Origin: Nageia nagi
Lineage: Eukaryota > Pinophyta
NCBI GenBank assembly: GCA_050084985.1
Contig: JBITNC010000002.1
Location: forward strand, 30,938,001 to 31,002,000
DNA: 64,000 bases
Direction: 5' to 3'
Shown here: positions 21,690 through 34,165 of the stretch, piece by piece
Numbering within the stretch: position 1 is the stretch's first letter
Layout: the number at the start of each line of letters is the position of its first letter
Program-made: the position numbers and the translations under genes
Notes under the pieces: generated by a model
What the model was told of the DNA's origin: nothing
The model's input: the letters and a program-made list of their open reading frames with translations, nothing else
The model's database searches: none

Positions 21690-24170
21690 TTAATATTGGA
21701 TAGATATAAAGAGGAGTCTTTTGGCCATCCACATTTACATCAACTGATTTCATCTCTCAAGTTCCACTCTTCTTTTTACATGGAGGACTCATACAGCTCT
21801 TTTTTCTTTTCAAAAATATTTCAACTACATTAGAATCAAGTGGGAATCCAAATTGGGGGTACCAAGCTTGCATATCCACAACCATACTTGCAAATTGATT
21901 CTTACTTCTATGAGTATCATAAGCTTTCTCTAACAAATATTTTAACCATGTCTTTCCATCATCAACATCTGATATCTTGGGAGATGAAGGATCAACTTGA
22001 GATTCTTTACTTTGAGAGCTATTAACATGAGGTGAAATTATGTTGTTAGAAGAATGTGGTGTATTAGGTGCAGTATCATTGTATTTCTAGTAAAATGAGT
22101 AGTTTCAATTGACAAGTTCATTATTTTGAATACATGTTCCACTTGCAATTGCATGTGTAATAATCTTCACCTTGAAGGGTATTAAGATATTGTATTAATG
22201 AATTTGATTGACTCCTCACCCACTATGAACCAATGACATCTTCATAAGGGAGTTAATGAGAATCAAGTATCATACAAGACTTTTGTATTATACTTTCTAG
22301 AATCCTCTCCTTGTAATTATTCCAAAATCCTCATGTCTTCAATTTATCAAGGATTTTATTATATGGATCAACAAGTTCAAAAAGTGTGTAAAGTAACAAA
22401 TCCATTCTTCTATCATATTTTCTTACCTTTTGACATTAAAAACTAGATTTCAAAGTACAATGATATGACTTTATGGTTGAATTTATTTCTTGGTTGGAAT
22501 GGGGAATATTTTTGTAGCATTTTGCCCACATACCTTTAATAAAAAACATAGAATAAAAATAATGAATGCTTAACAAGTAAAACAATTATAAGCATAAACA
22601 TGTTATAAGTGAATTTACGAATTCTATCACCCTCAAACCAATTCTTAGTTAAGTAATTTATAAAATCCTTCTTATTATGGAAATCAGCATAAAACTTAGA
22701 TATAGTTGCTAACAAAGATGCATAATCCTTGCATTTGGATATTATTTCATCTAACCCTAAAAATATAACTCTTCCAACCTCTATACTTAATTCCCTTCTT
22801 GTAGACATTATTTAACCAAGCCTATTTCATATTCCACATACACAATAAATGTTTGCAACCAAACACTCTCCTAGACATACAAGCAACAATAAAAATAAAA
22901 TTTTAAGATGAACATAAAAAAATAAGACTCATAAAATCATAAAAATATTTTTTCAACTTTGTTTTGCATGTTTATAAACAAAATACAGGAAACAAACCTG
23001 ATGGCTTAAATTTTTGCAACAACATCATCAGTAAGAAATGCATTCACATGCCAACTTGGTTGGTATTCTATATAATATTTTTTCAATATTTCTAGCCACT
23101 TAATTATGTTATCAACATCATTTTTGTATGTGACAACACATGCCACAAGTAGACCACTTTGTAGGGCATCAAACATAAGTAATGTTTAAAATTGGTACTA
23201 CAATAAAGTAAAACATTAAAAAATTAGCAACGTACAAAAATCAATAATGTAGATAAATCAATTATGGAAAAAATCAACAATACAAAATAAACAATAATGG
23301 AAAAAAATAAACAATACTTATACCATAAAAATTTGTACTAAAGGTTGAACCTATTAAAATTATGTTCTTATAGGATATTTCAATCATCTTTTACAACATC
23401 CATTATGTTTGAATACCAATAACATATTTTCCAATGGCATGCTTAGTGTTATTATATATGAGAAAAATTTCCTTATTATCCTAGAACCAATTATCTATAC
23501 TTGTGGCATCATAATTATCCTTCTTCCCCCTCACCCCCCCCCCCTCATTAATCTATTGTATATGTTTTGAACATCCTTCCTTACAGTGCAAGTATCTTAA
23601 ATTGCAAGTACATTTTACAAATACTCTTTCATAAATTGCCTATTACATATGGTATCAACAAAAATACCATCTATTAGCAATGATTCAATCATCGAAATAG
23701 TCTCTTTCGACATATGTGGAGAAATTTGGCCCTTCCATTTTTATTTTGCTTCTATAATGCACTCTAGGGCAAGGTTGTCCATCAAGTGCAACATGTTCAA
23801 AATTATTGTATATGATAAATGCAACTTCTGATAAACTTTCAAATACCTTAATAATAAAATGACATTGACAACCCATTTTCTTAGTAAAATGCCTCTTTCA
23901 TTTTAGATGAGGTAGGTCATTTAACTTATCCTTAAATTAGTAAGCATGTCAATAACTACATACAAAATAAATAGTTTAGAATCATATTACTTACCAAGAC
24001 ATGATCATGCAATGAACAAATTGGAAAAAAAAAAATTCTTACATGACACATTTGGTTGCCTTCAATTTGTAATTGCCTTTTAGACCATTTTTATTTTTTC
24101 CTCACACAAAAACATGCATTGTGCATCAATATTAGATTCTTCACCCTTTTTGAAATCATCCAACCTGCAT
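21690..24170 (-). pseudogene. Mutator-like (MULE) transposase
   Basis: Reading leftward from 24,170: 'LDDFKKGEESN' and 'QCMFLCEEKIKM', then 'GCQCHFIIKVFE' and 'HVALDGQPCPRVH' (23,876-23,750), a zinc-binding N-terminal region. Next is 'KNIILIGSTFSTNFYG' (23,386-23,340), the place of the conserved 'DSTFGTN' block. Then 'GLLVACVVTYKNDVDNIIKW' and 'FLTDDVVAKI' (23,150-22,995), the second catalytic region. 'ELSIEVGRVIFLGLD' with 'YADFHNKKDFINYLTKNWF' (22,795-22,620) follows, then 'WAKCYKNIPHSN' and a Cys-containing SWIM-like stretch (about 22,190-22,100). The first catalytic Asp is Gly here (GGT). Frameshifts, stops and probable introns are spread throughout. The element ends were not found. Confidence 0.7.
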
Positions 24171-24364
24171 AAAGTTATCATTGCTATTGAATTAGTATTT
24201 CCTCTTGTACATGGTATTCATGTCCAAGTTCAGTCATTGCGATAAAAGAGTTATTTTCCTTAGATATCTTGTACAAGTGTATTAAAACTTATATGTCATT
24301 TCAATGTCATTATGTATCATTTAACTGCATAAATAAAATATATAAGACACATTATACCATAGTA

Positions 24365-24600
24365 TAAGGTAATCCTTGGTTTCAAACTTTCAATGCAACC
24401 ATTGAAGGATATGCAATTCTTGGCTACAGTAAGGATGCACTTAAACTCATTGATATACATTATTGCAAGGGAAATTATTATCAATGCATTGATAGACATA
24501 TGTGCAAAATATGGAAGAGTACATCAAGGATGCCCTCAAAATATGGATCAAAAACTTAAAGCCCAAGAATTTTTAACAAGATGCATGATGTAGATACAGT
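24365..24600 (+). pseudogene. PPR protein fragment E (plus strand)
   Basis: Successive frames give 'FNATIEGYAILGYSKDALKL' (24,389-24,445) and 'NALIDICAKYGRVHQG' (24,483-24,530), which are PPR repeat hallmarks ('NAMI.GYA..G...AL.L' and 'NALIDMYAKCGRI'). Unlike fragments A-D it is on the plus strand. It is truncated on both sides and contains frameshifts. Confidence 0.6.
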
Positions 24601-25050
24601 TTGATGCAATGCAATGAACAATTCACTTTAAAAATATATATTTGATGTATTTGACATATAGCATAGCTAGAGAACAAATATAAGCAACTAAAGTTAAGAT
24701 TAATGAGTAAATTGGATTAATAAAAAAAGTATAGAATTTTAGAGGACCTCCATGAACCTTTACATAAGGAAAGATTTAAGATTTTAGCCAAATATTAGTA
24801 CTGTATCTAATTTGTTGTTGTTAAATTACTAAAGGCTTACCACAAAACTTACATCAAATAGGACTTGGATCACTTGTTAACCTATCTTAAAAAGAAATAA
24901 AATACAAAGTTTACTTGAGAATATATACACAACTCCTATTAAATTGGTTTATATCAAAGATTATCATCCAAAAATATCATTGCTCCTCTAACCAGATCAC
25001 TTCATTCTACTCACTTCATATTATATTGCATTATCTTAGTACTCTCCCTT
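24600..25050. other. AT-rich stretch without recognisable gene
   Basis: Nothing recognised on either strand. Confidence 0.35.
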
Positions 25051-26640
25051 TTATTTACTATGAACTCTATAGGTAGCTCTTCTTGTTACAATATTATTAT
25101 TTGTATTTGAGGTAACTCTATTCCTCTTTGTTTTGTTGTCCTCATTTTTCTTCTAGTTCTTCTTGCAATGGTGATTTCTGAATTCTTTCCTTGAATATGC
25201 ATGTTACATTTTGATTCTACTCCCTTCTTTTGCTCCTTCATTTTTTATTCTACATTAAAAGCACCTTATAATTGCTTTTTCTCCTTATTTTGTGCAGAGT
25301 GCTTTGAAGTTTTTCCCTTGGAGTACCTCTCTCTTTTTTCCTCTTCTTCTAATGAATTTTTCATTTTGTTTCTCTAAGATACTCTAGTAGTTTCTATGGG
25401 GTTTTCCCTAATTTGAACCTCTTGCACATCCTTTTGAATTTCCTTCAAAATAATTTTTAGTTCTTGGTCCTTCTCTTGAATAGCCTCTTCATCCCCTCTT
25501 TTCCTCTTTATACTCCTAGTTATCCTTTGAGAAAGTTATGTTTTTACCTCCATTCTTCCTCTTTTGGCCTTTACGTATTTCTATTACTTTTATTTCTCTA
25601 CCAAATTGGTCACCTCTTTCCATAAAGTTTTAACTTTTAGAATGGTTTCTGTTGCTAGTGTTTCTTCTATTGTACTCTTGACCATCTCCCCCATTTTTTT
25701 ACTTTGCTTATCTCCTTACATTGATGTTGCATTCTCCTCCCCATTATCATTTTTCCTTGAGCTTACTTTACCTTTCCCTTTGTCCCCTTTCAACCTTTTT
25801 TCCATTGCTTGTATAGGTTTAATCTTTATAGTGTCCTCCTTTCTTGGCTCTCATTTCTCTTGTGTGGCTTTCTCACCCCCTATTGGATTTCAATACCCTT
25901 GCTAGAGGGGTGTTCTCCTCTTCCTCAAAATTTTCAACCCCTAGGTTTGTGTTCTCCCTTGCATTGGATATCTTACCTCCAACTAAGATTATAACCCTCA
26001 ACATCCTCCTGGATCTATCTGCCAAGGTTCTCTCATAAACCAATTTTGATCACTCCACTATGAAGTGAGCATAAATGATTTTGTACCTTCCTTCCAAAGT
26101 TATATATCTCATACGAGCTTTGGCCACCTCCTTCCATGGATCTAAAATGCAATTTCTCAAGATCCTATATGATACTTTTCACAACTTATCCCTTGCGTAT
26201 ATGTGTGCACAAACTTATCTCTGGCTACAAGCTTATTGATTTTTCCTTCCTTCTTACTTTTATTCCTACATTTGGTAGGTGGATTGCTTGGGCTATTATC
26301 TCTATTGAGAAGAATAACTCCAAATCATTTCCATTGCCAATACCTCATTCGAAGAATCTACCTCTTATATTGATATTTTTTCATCTCAATCCTTGTATAT
26401 ATTCATGAACCTTTCTAATCCTCCCTTACATAGAATATGCCATACTTATGTATTTTACCTAGTTTCCTCTATTGAGTTTAAATCCCTTGTTACCAATTCT
26501 TCACCCATGTCTAAAGCTACTATTTATTATTTGGGATTCAAATGTGAAATGCTTTTCTCCCACCTCTCGAGCTCAATTTCATGCGTTGAGCATTTGGGTG
26601 TTTGTTAGCATGGTTGGTGTTGAATGATGTCTTTTTGGTT
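25050..26640 (-). pseudogene. Unassigned degenerate coding region rich in charged residues
   Basis: The minus strand carries a long, stop-interrupted reading. Its N-terminal half has 'ELERWEKSISHLNPK', 'LDMGEELVTRDLNS' and 'VWHILCKGGLERFMNIYKD' (26,590-26,390). The middle has 'DPWKEVAKARMRYITLEGRY' (26,140-26,080) and 'ENFEEEENTPLARVLKSNRG' (25,940-25,880). The C-terminal half is Lys- and Glu-rich, suggesting a coiled coil (25,800-25,270). Base composition differs from the surroundings, with pyrimidine richness on the plus strand. I do not recognise the family; a retroelement ORF1 or Gag is possible. The hydrophobic plus-strand ORFs here are shadows of this reading. Confidence 0.35.
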
Positions 26641-27655
26641 TTAATTCATCTATTCCATGTGTCATTTTTCCTCAATTCAGAATGATGGTTTTCTCCCTTC
26701 ACATGTTTCTCCAACTTGAAGCATTCCATCAAGTTTCTACTCATAAGCTTGTCATTATTAGGAATTCATTATTGCTCTAAAGTCACATTTGAGTCTTCAA
26801 ATCACTTATTGTACATTTCCAAATGTTTCCTTTAAAGTCCAATTATTGGTGCTTATTAGCTTAAGATATACTCCATTCAAAACCATTACAATGTTGGATG
26901 TTTAATTTCAATCTTCTCTCTATACAATGTTGCCTTCTTCTCTTCCTTCTTAACTATAGATTTATAACTTTGCTTTCTTATTTTGTTTCGATATTGTATT
27001 CTTTTAAGTGTTAACTAGCTTGCTAATTTTTTCATTGTTCATGCAACAACGGTATGAATATTGCAATGGGTATGAATAGTGAAATGGGTATGATTACAAT
27101 AAACTTGGTAAAACTTGAAGGTAGGATCAAATATTACGATGGGTATGATTACAACAAACTAGAAAATTGTTCATGCACAAAGATAAAAATATTACAATGG
27201 ATATGAATATTCCATAACAAAAATCAACATGCATGCACAAAAATGAAGAAAAACACAAGCCCAAATCTCATTTTAGCAACATGCATTATGAAAAAAATCA
27301 CATACATGGAGGAGTCGAGCTTTTGCAACTAGAGAGGGTCGAGCAATTTAATTTGCATGTAAAAAATCAAACATGGGTTGGTACATAGCCTTAATTGAAA
27401 AAAGCTTGGTGAATTTTTTATATTTCTAGATATACACCCATGATAAATCGTAGTGAAGCAAGGAATAAAATAGCAACTGGTTGGCAAAATCTCCATATAC
27501 ACCCATAATAAATTATCAATATATGCCTAAGATATATTCAGGTAGAGCAAAGGAATTGAGCGATGGTGGTGGTGGTGAAATGTATATACTCACATGTTTT
27601 TGATATACACACGTGATGTATGTATGAATTTGGATGGAGGATAGCCTTCTCTAAA
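26640..27655. other. Intergenic stretch with short GTATGAATA/TATTACAATGG repeats
   Basis: Around 27,045-27,215 the phrases ATGGGTATGAATA and ATGGGTATGATTACAA recur several times with irregular spacing. No gene was recognised. The remainder holds no supported feature. Confidence 0.35.
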
Positions 27656-27657
27656 AA

Positions 27658-27735
27658 ATATAATACCAAGTTTTAATAATTAAAAATTTATAAATATTAT
27701 AATTTTCAAAATAAATTACTAAATAAATAAAATTA
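27658..27735 (+). repeat. AT-rich direct repeat, left copy, flanking the telomere-like array
   Basis: The stretch contains TTTTAATAATTAAAAATTTA followed by TAAATATTATAATTTT and ends in an AAATAAAATTA tail. A very similar stretch in the same orientation follows the telomere-like array at 29,425-29,505. Confidence 0.6.
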
Positions 27736-29428
27736 GGGGTTAGGGTTTAAAGGTTAGGGGTTAAGCAGTAGGGTTAGGTTAGGGTTTGGGGTAAGGGTTA
27801 GGGATTTGGGTTAGGGGTTAGGATAAGGGGTTAAGGGTTAAGGTTAAGGTTTGGGTTTAGGGTATGGGGTTAGGGTTTGGGGTAAAGACCCATGGGTCAA
27901 TCTATGGGTTGGTCCACTTAGTGGTTAGGGTAAGGGTTAAGGTAAGGGGTCAAGGGTTAGGGTTTGGAGTTATGGTTAAGCTTATGGTTACGATTTAAGG
28001 GTTAAGGTTAGGGTTTATATTTGGGTTGAGGTTAGGATTTTAGGTTTGGGGTTAGGATTAGGGTCTAACAGTTAAGGTTTAAGGGTTGGGGGTTATAGTT
28101 AGGTTTTAAGGGTTAAAAGTTTGGGTTATGGGTTAATGTTATGATTAAGGTAAGGTATTAAGCATTAGGGGTTTTAGGTAAGGATTAATGGTTTGGTTTG
28201 GTGGTTAGTGTTCAGGTTAAGGTAAGGAGTTAAGGGCTAGGGTTAAGATTAAGGTTAAGGTTTAGGTTTGGGGTAAGGGGTTAAGGGTTAGGGTTAAGGT
28301 AAGGGGTTAAGGGTTATAGTTAGGGTTTGGGTTATGGTTTGGGTAAGGGTTAGGCATTAAGATAAGGGGTTAGGCACTAAGATAAGGGGTTAAGGATTAG
28401 GGCTAGGGTTTGGGTAAGGGTTAGGGGTTAGGGTAAGGGTTAAATTAAGGTAATGGGCTAAGGATTAGGATTAAGGTTTAGAGTTATGGTTAGGCTTATG
28501 GTTATGATTTAAGGGTTAGGGTTAGGGTTTGGATTAGGGGTTAAGGTTAGCAATTTGGGTTAAAGGGTAGAGGTTAGGCTTATAGGTTTAGGTTAAAGGT
28601 TAGGGTTTGGGCTTAGGGTTCAAGGGTTTTCATTTAAGGGTTAGGGTTTAAGGATTATGGGTTAGAGTTAGGTTTTAAGGGTTAAGGGTTAGGGTAAGGG
28701 GTTAAGGATTAGGGTTAAGGTAAGGGGTTAAGGGTTTAGGGTTAAGATTAAGGTTAGGGTTTGGTATTAGGTTTATGGTTTAGGATAAGGTTTAGGGGTT
28801 AGGTTAAGGGTTAAGGGTTAAGGTTAAGAGAAGGGTTATGGGTTAGGAGTTAAGGTAAGGGGTTAAGGGTTAGGGTTAAGGTAAGTGATGAAGGATTAGC
28901 GTTATAGTAAAGATTAGGATTAAGGTTAAGGTTTGGGGTAAGGTTTAGGGATTAAGATAAGGGGTTAAGGGTTAAGGTTAATGTAGGGATTAAGGGTTAG
29001 GGTTAATGTAGGGATTAAGGGTTAAGATTAGGGTTCGAGGTTATAGTTAGGCTTATGGTTACAATTTAAATATTAAACTTTAGGTTTGGGATAAGGTTTT
29101 GGGTTTGGGTTAGGGGTTTAAGTTAGAGGTTAGTGTTTAGGGTTAAGGTTCAAGGGTTAAGGTTTAAGGGTTGGCAGTTATAGTTAAGGTTTAAGGGTTA
29201 GGGTAAATGGTTAAAGGCTAAGGTTAAGGTAAGGGGTTAAGGGTTAGAGTTAGGCTTTATGATTATGGTTAGGGTTATGATTACAATTTAGGGGTTATGG
29301 TTAGGGTTAATGGTAAGGGTTAAGTGTTTGGGGTTAGGCATTTAGGATTAAGAGTTTGGGTTAAGGGTTTGAATTAGGGGCTAGGGTTAGGGGTTAGGGT
29401 TTATGGGTTAAGGTTTAAGGGTTGGGAT
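27732..29428 (+). repeat. Degenerate telomere-like array, TTAGGG/TTTAGGG-type, about 1.7 kb
   Basis: The plus strand is filled with variants of GGGTTAGGGTTTAGGG, GGGTTAAGGG and GGTTAAGGTAAGGGG, with strong bias to G on this strand. The plant telomere unit is TTTAGGG. Here 6-, 7- and longer variants are mixed, so this is a decayed interstitial telomere-like block, not a chromosome end. A short non-repeat interruption at about 27,885-27,925 contains GGGTTGGTCCACTTAGTGG. Flanking AT-rich direct repeats and a CACTA element follow. Confidence 0.9.
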
Positions 29429-29505
29429 TATAATAGCATTTTTTAATAATTAAAAAATTATAAATATTATAATTTTAATAATACAGTATTTAATAAAAAA
29501 AATTA
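29425..29505 (+). repeat. AT-rich direct repeat, right copy, flanking the telomere-like array
   Basis: Starts with TTTTTTAATAATTAAAAAAT and continues TATAAATATTATAATTTT, closely matching the left copy at 27,658-27,735 in the same orientation. Simple AT-rich composition could exaggerate the similarity, but the 30-40 bp core is nearly identical. Confidence 0.6.
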
Positions 29506-30240
29506 GAAATTAATAATTAAAAAATTATATAATAAAAATTAAATACTATTAATAATTACAAAATAAATAAATAAAATTAAAAATTAGATAAATTTATAAA
29601 TACTTATGTATAAATAATTTTTTAATTTTAAAAATATTCTAAATAATGAGTAATGAAATTCCTAATTTTCTAAAATTTGATAGTAGGTGAGTTAGTGGCT
29701 TACATCACTATGTCCAAGTGAACTGATGTTTTCTTAGATGAGGAAGACATGCCTTATATTCATCAAAATACGATGGATGTATCTTTAGATGATGATGAGA
29801 CTTTTTATATTTCTCAATTGAGGATAGATGTTTCATTAGATGAGGATGAGATGGAGATGCCACCAAATTGTCACCAAATTATCAAAGGAGAAGTACATAT
29901 GATGTATATGTCATTAATTGACACATAAATTTCATTAGATTGTAGAAATGTAAGATCATTTAAATTTTTACTTTGATGATATTATGTGAAATAGTTAACT
30001 TAATATTATGATTAATATTAAAGTAAGGATCAACATCCCATTGAATAAGGATGGATATTGATGAAGATGATGATCATGAGGTAATTAGCATGAAATTTTG
30101 ATTTTATTTTAAAATTTTATCAAATTAAATTAAAATCATTATATTAAAATAAAATAAAATTCATCATATGAAGAGAGAATAAGATGAAGAGGGATGAACA
30201 TGCAAAAGAACAATACTTCAAAGAGTAGTGGCATTTATCA
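29505..30240 (+). other. AT-rich leader with repeated acidic codon blocks before CACTA copy 2
   Basis: From about 29,720 to 29,870 a plus-strand reading repeats a 'DVSLDDDE' / 'DVSLDEDE' type block three times ('VFLDEEDM', 'DVSLDDDETF', 'DVSLDEDEMEM'). It then passes into non-coding AT-rich sequence and joins the SET-like module. Similar acidic exon-like units occur at 14.6-15.2 kb. Function unknown. Confidence 0.35.
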
Positions 30241-30897
30241 TTATAAATGAAGAGCCAGTTGATCTACCATTAGAGAGTATTGGTGACTATTCTTTGTTAG
30301 ATCATCTATAACATTTATATGATGATACATATGATCATGAGGTATAAGGTGCATGGCCAATCGATAGACCTTTTCAATAAAACTTTTGATAAATTCAGTT
30401 ATTATGGTTATTCATACATGATCAAACCTTCAAAAATTTTTGTGGTATTGGCATGGGTTTATAATATTTATTATGCATGTTTTTCATGGAATAGTACCAC
30501 CAACATTAATGTCATTTTGTGGACCAATTTACAAACAAGGTATTTACAAATAATTATCAAGGTATATGTTCAGTATGTTTAAATATGACCTTTGCAGAAA
30601 TGATCATTCAACAGAAGATTGAGTATAATTTACTTACATTGATGGTCGACCAAAAATACATGAAAACATAACAGGATGCATAAACAACACCAAAGGCACC
30701 ACACACATACCAAATTATGAATTTGTGTAATTTAAAAATGATTAAGAAGATTTTATGTATAAAAGAATGTGTAGTTATGTAGGTGTAGTTCCTATTAGAT
30801 ATCTTTCACCTCATGATGAGTTATGGATCCATTATAATTACACAAGACCTACTCAAAAACATAAGGAACATTTAGAGTTAGGAGATCAAAATGTATG
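30240..30897 (+). pseudogene. SET-domain-like module upstream of CACTA transposase, copy 2
   Basis: The blocks parallel copy 1. 'GAWPID' and 'YYGYSYMIKPS' come first (30,345-30,432). Then 'YIDGRPKIHENITGCINN' (30,636-30,690), 'YEFV' and 'SYVGVVPIRYLSPHDELWI' followed by 'HYN' (30,770-30,840), and finally 'LELGDQNV'. The 'G-N-x3-x-N-N' core and the 'DE-L-x-HYN' end correspond to the SET domain NHS and terminal Tyr motifs. The Gly of the GN pair is Glu here. Frameshifts separate the blocks. Conservation of the module in two independent copies supports its being part of the element. Confidence 0.5.
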
Positions 30898-31084
30898 AAA
30901 TATAGATATATTTACTATTTAAAGATTGTATGAAATATGGATATTATTACTATTTGATGATTGTATTGACATTCTTACTATTTGATATTTATATGGATGT
31001 ATAAAATTGATAGTATAGATGTTTATTTTTTTAACTATTTTAATGGTTAATTTGTACATAAAAACTAATTAATTAATTCTATAA

Positions 31085-32800
31085 GCACATGAATATGAAA
31101 GAATGACTTATACACTATTTCATCAAAAAAATATAAGTAGGAGAAAAAGGAAGTGACTACACAATGTATTAAGAGTTGATGCAATGAACAATTCCTGAAA
31201 GACCCAAATCCAATAGCTCTTGTTCCTATAGTCATGGATTTAGTTACTGATAATGATAAAAGAGAGAATAATCCTCATCAAGAACAAAGTGTAATTAATG
31301 ATTTACTTCGATCAGTCTATCCAAATGCATATGATGATGAAGACATGAATGATACTTATCATACACATGATAATGTAAGAGATGGTGATTATGAAAATAA
31401 TAGTATGTATAGTGCTTCCAAAACTCTTTTATATGAAGGAGCACATTAATCCAAGTTATAGATGGCCCTACTTTTCATTAATTTAAAAGCTATTTATGGA
31501 TGGTCAAATAAAAGTTTCACTGCTCTTATGAAGTATTTAATATTTTTTATTTTCCAATATTTTAATTTCTATCAATTTATATATTTAATTTTTATCATTA
31601 TTTAATAATAGTTTTATTGCTTTGTATGGTATTATAGGTTACTAAAAAAAAGGGTGCTTACAAGAGACAATACCATCCCTCCTTGCAGAAAGGCATGCAA
31701 AATTTTGAAGGATGTAGAGGTAGAGTGTCATTCATACAATGCTCCTATTAATGACTGCATATTCTATAGAGGATCATATAGAAAATTAACTGTATGTTCA
31801 AAATGTGGTGTAAATATACACCATTCAAAAATGATATGGAATAATATTCCTCAAGAGAATGTTTGTAGCTTTCTAATCATTCCTAGGTTTTATAGAATAT
31901 TTTGGTGTAAGTAAATTGTACAATATATGGATTGGCATGTAAAAAATAGAAGTGAATAAGGTGTATTACAAATTCTTGTAGATTGTAAAATAATGAAATA
32001 TATATAAAATATGTGCTCGATAAATTCTAGGATGAACTTAGGAGTGTCATATTGGTTTTAGCAATTGATGGTGTCAATCCATTTTTCATACTATCATCTA
32101 ATTATTCATTGTGACCTAATGTTATAGTCAATTATAACATAGCTCCATGGATGTCCATAAAAAAAGAACATTTAGTATTAACTCTCTTAGTTCCTAGACC
32201 ACATTAGGTGAAAAATATGGATGTTTACATTGAACCATTGATTGATGAATTGATGAAATTGTGGAATGGAATTCAAAGTGTGATTGATACAAGTACACAT
32301 ATCCAACAAAGGTCATTTACATTATGTGGTATCCTATGTTGGACTGTACATGATTATCCAAGCCTTACTATTTTTTCATGTATGTATATATAAAATTGTT
32401 ATATCATAAATATTTGATTTTCTTTTATCATATGATAATGTATTCTCTAATAAAAATTATTGCAAGTCTTCATATAAAAGGGTCCACAACATGCAAAAAA
32501 TCTCACATCAATATATATTTGAAACACTTGCAGAAGATGGAATACCTTGGCAATAGAAAATATTTGTCAATGGAACACCCTTTTCAAAATTTGAAATCAC
32601 AATTTATGGTGAGGTTGACTACACCCCCACTCCCAATTACACATCTCCTATGGATTGGTGGGTAAAGTACCAAGAAAGTGTAGAAAAATATCAAGAAAGT
32701 GTAGAAAATTATCAGGAAAGAGCCTTTTATGAAAGTACTATTGTAAACCTAGATGATGTTATTGTTTGCAAATATGATTTACTCGAAAGTAAAATTTAAC
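31085..32800 (+). pseudogene. CACTA Tnp2-type transposase, N-terminal and catalytic segments, copy 2
   Basis: The acidic first ORF (31,234-31,449) matches 4344-4772 of copy 1. A clear block at 31,654-31,914 includes 'LTRDNTIPPCRKACKILKDV', 'INDCIFYRG' and 'CSKCGV', the start of the Tnp2 family domain with its Cys pair. At 32,050-32,400 come 'LAIDGVNP', 'NYNIAPWMS', 'LTLLVPRPH', 'MDVYIEPLIDELMKLWNGIQ' and 'LCWTVHDYPSL'. A later exon-like block spans 32,460-32,800. Stops, for example in the codon after 'RPH', make it non-functional. Confidence 0.7.
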
Positions 32801-32899
32801 AAAATATATGAATATATTTATTTATTTGAAAAAATGCATGTTTGTAATATTTAAATTTCATTATTTTATCAATTAAATGATTTATTTTATGCATGTTTT

Positions 32900-33850
32900 C
32901 AAGCATGAAGAGACTATCAATACGGTATAAAATTCCATACTAGAAGGACTTATTAGTGGAACATTTATTGAATCTTATGCATATTGCAAAGAATGTTGCA
33001 TCTTATTTGTACCAGACCTATCAATATATAATAAGCAAAGAATAAAATAATCCTAGTCTGAGAAATGATTTAAAAGATACCAATACAAAGTGTTCTTTAT
33101 AGAGAACTCATAATTTGCACTTGATTATGACCAAAGAAATGATCATTCTACACAATGTTGTTCAAACCACTAAAACACCAAGTGGATATGGATCATCTTT
33201 AAGAAGAGCATTTACTATTGATGGTAAAATGACAAGATTAAAGTCTCATGATTACCACAAATTCTGAAAGATATTCTCATATTACATGTTTATAGAAATC
33301 TTTAAATTCATATTACTATATATTTTATTCAAAATATAGTGATTAATATCTGTTGTTCAAAACTTTTGATGAATTTATTTATAGAATATTTTTCCACTAG
33401 CAATTTGTAGATGTGTGAGTTTACCTTATGATTTAAGACATGCAACTGGTCGACTATCAATGTTTATAATGTATTATGCCATGTTTATATACTAGTATTA
33501 TTCTATGATGAAAATAACATGTGTTTATTGTTGTGTTCAAAGTTTAGCATACATTTTGACATTTTCATAAATATGTGCTTAACTTCAAAGGAGGTACATA
33601 TGCATGAAATAAAAATGTGAGGTAAAGAAATTGTTGAAATAGTTAGTAAATTTGAAAAAGAAATACATGTTGCTCTTATGGACATACAAGTGCACTTGTT
33701 GATCCATCTAATAGATGATATTGAAATAACAAGCATTATAAATGGTAGAAATATTTTTTATGGAGAGATTTTTGAAAGTGCTAAAAGCATTTGTTAGACA
33801 AAAATCATGACTATAAGGATCTATAGGTGAGGGATACATTGTACACGAAT
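32900..33850 (+). pseudogene. CACTA transposase DUF4218-like segments, copy 2
   Basis: Blocks are 'LRRAFTIDGKMTRLKSHDYH' (33,197-33,256), a gap, 'LPLAICRC'-like sequence near 33,395-33,440, and then 'EIVSKFEKEIHVALMDIQ' (33,640-33,695) and 'LLIHLIDDIEI' with a mutated 'GSIGEGYI'-like end near 33,820. This matches copy 1 at 6.3-7.1 kb block for block. In-frame stops are present. Confidence 0.6.
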
Positions 33851-34165
33851 CTAAATTTAATGCAAGTTAATATATTTCTCAAATTCATAATTTTTCCCAA
33901 AAGATGTGTAATACATACGACTTAGACAAATTAGAATAGGAGGTTTTAGAAATAAATGGGATAATATATTCTCTTGTAGGTACGTCTAACAATATTTGAG
34001 ATTTTAGTAATTTATAATAGTATATATGTACATGCATTTTGAATTTAATTTAATCAATTGTTACTAACGAGTATATATGATGATATTCTAATTTTGCAAA
34101 TTATGATCAATATGAATCTATAAATCAGTTTATCATGATAAAAATGGAATGTTGTAAAGTGTGGA

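Noticed and set aside
25564-26038. Hydrophobic plus-strand ORFs that look like membrane proteins
   Set aside because: They are shadows of the charged minus-strand coding remnant. Antisense of Lys/Glu codons gives Phe/Leu/Ser-rich frames.
27732-29428. A true chromosome end (telomere)
   Set aside because: Units are highly degenerate, of mixed length, and are followed by transposon sequence on both sides.
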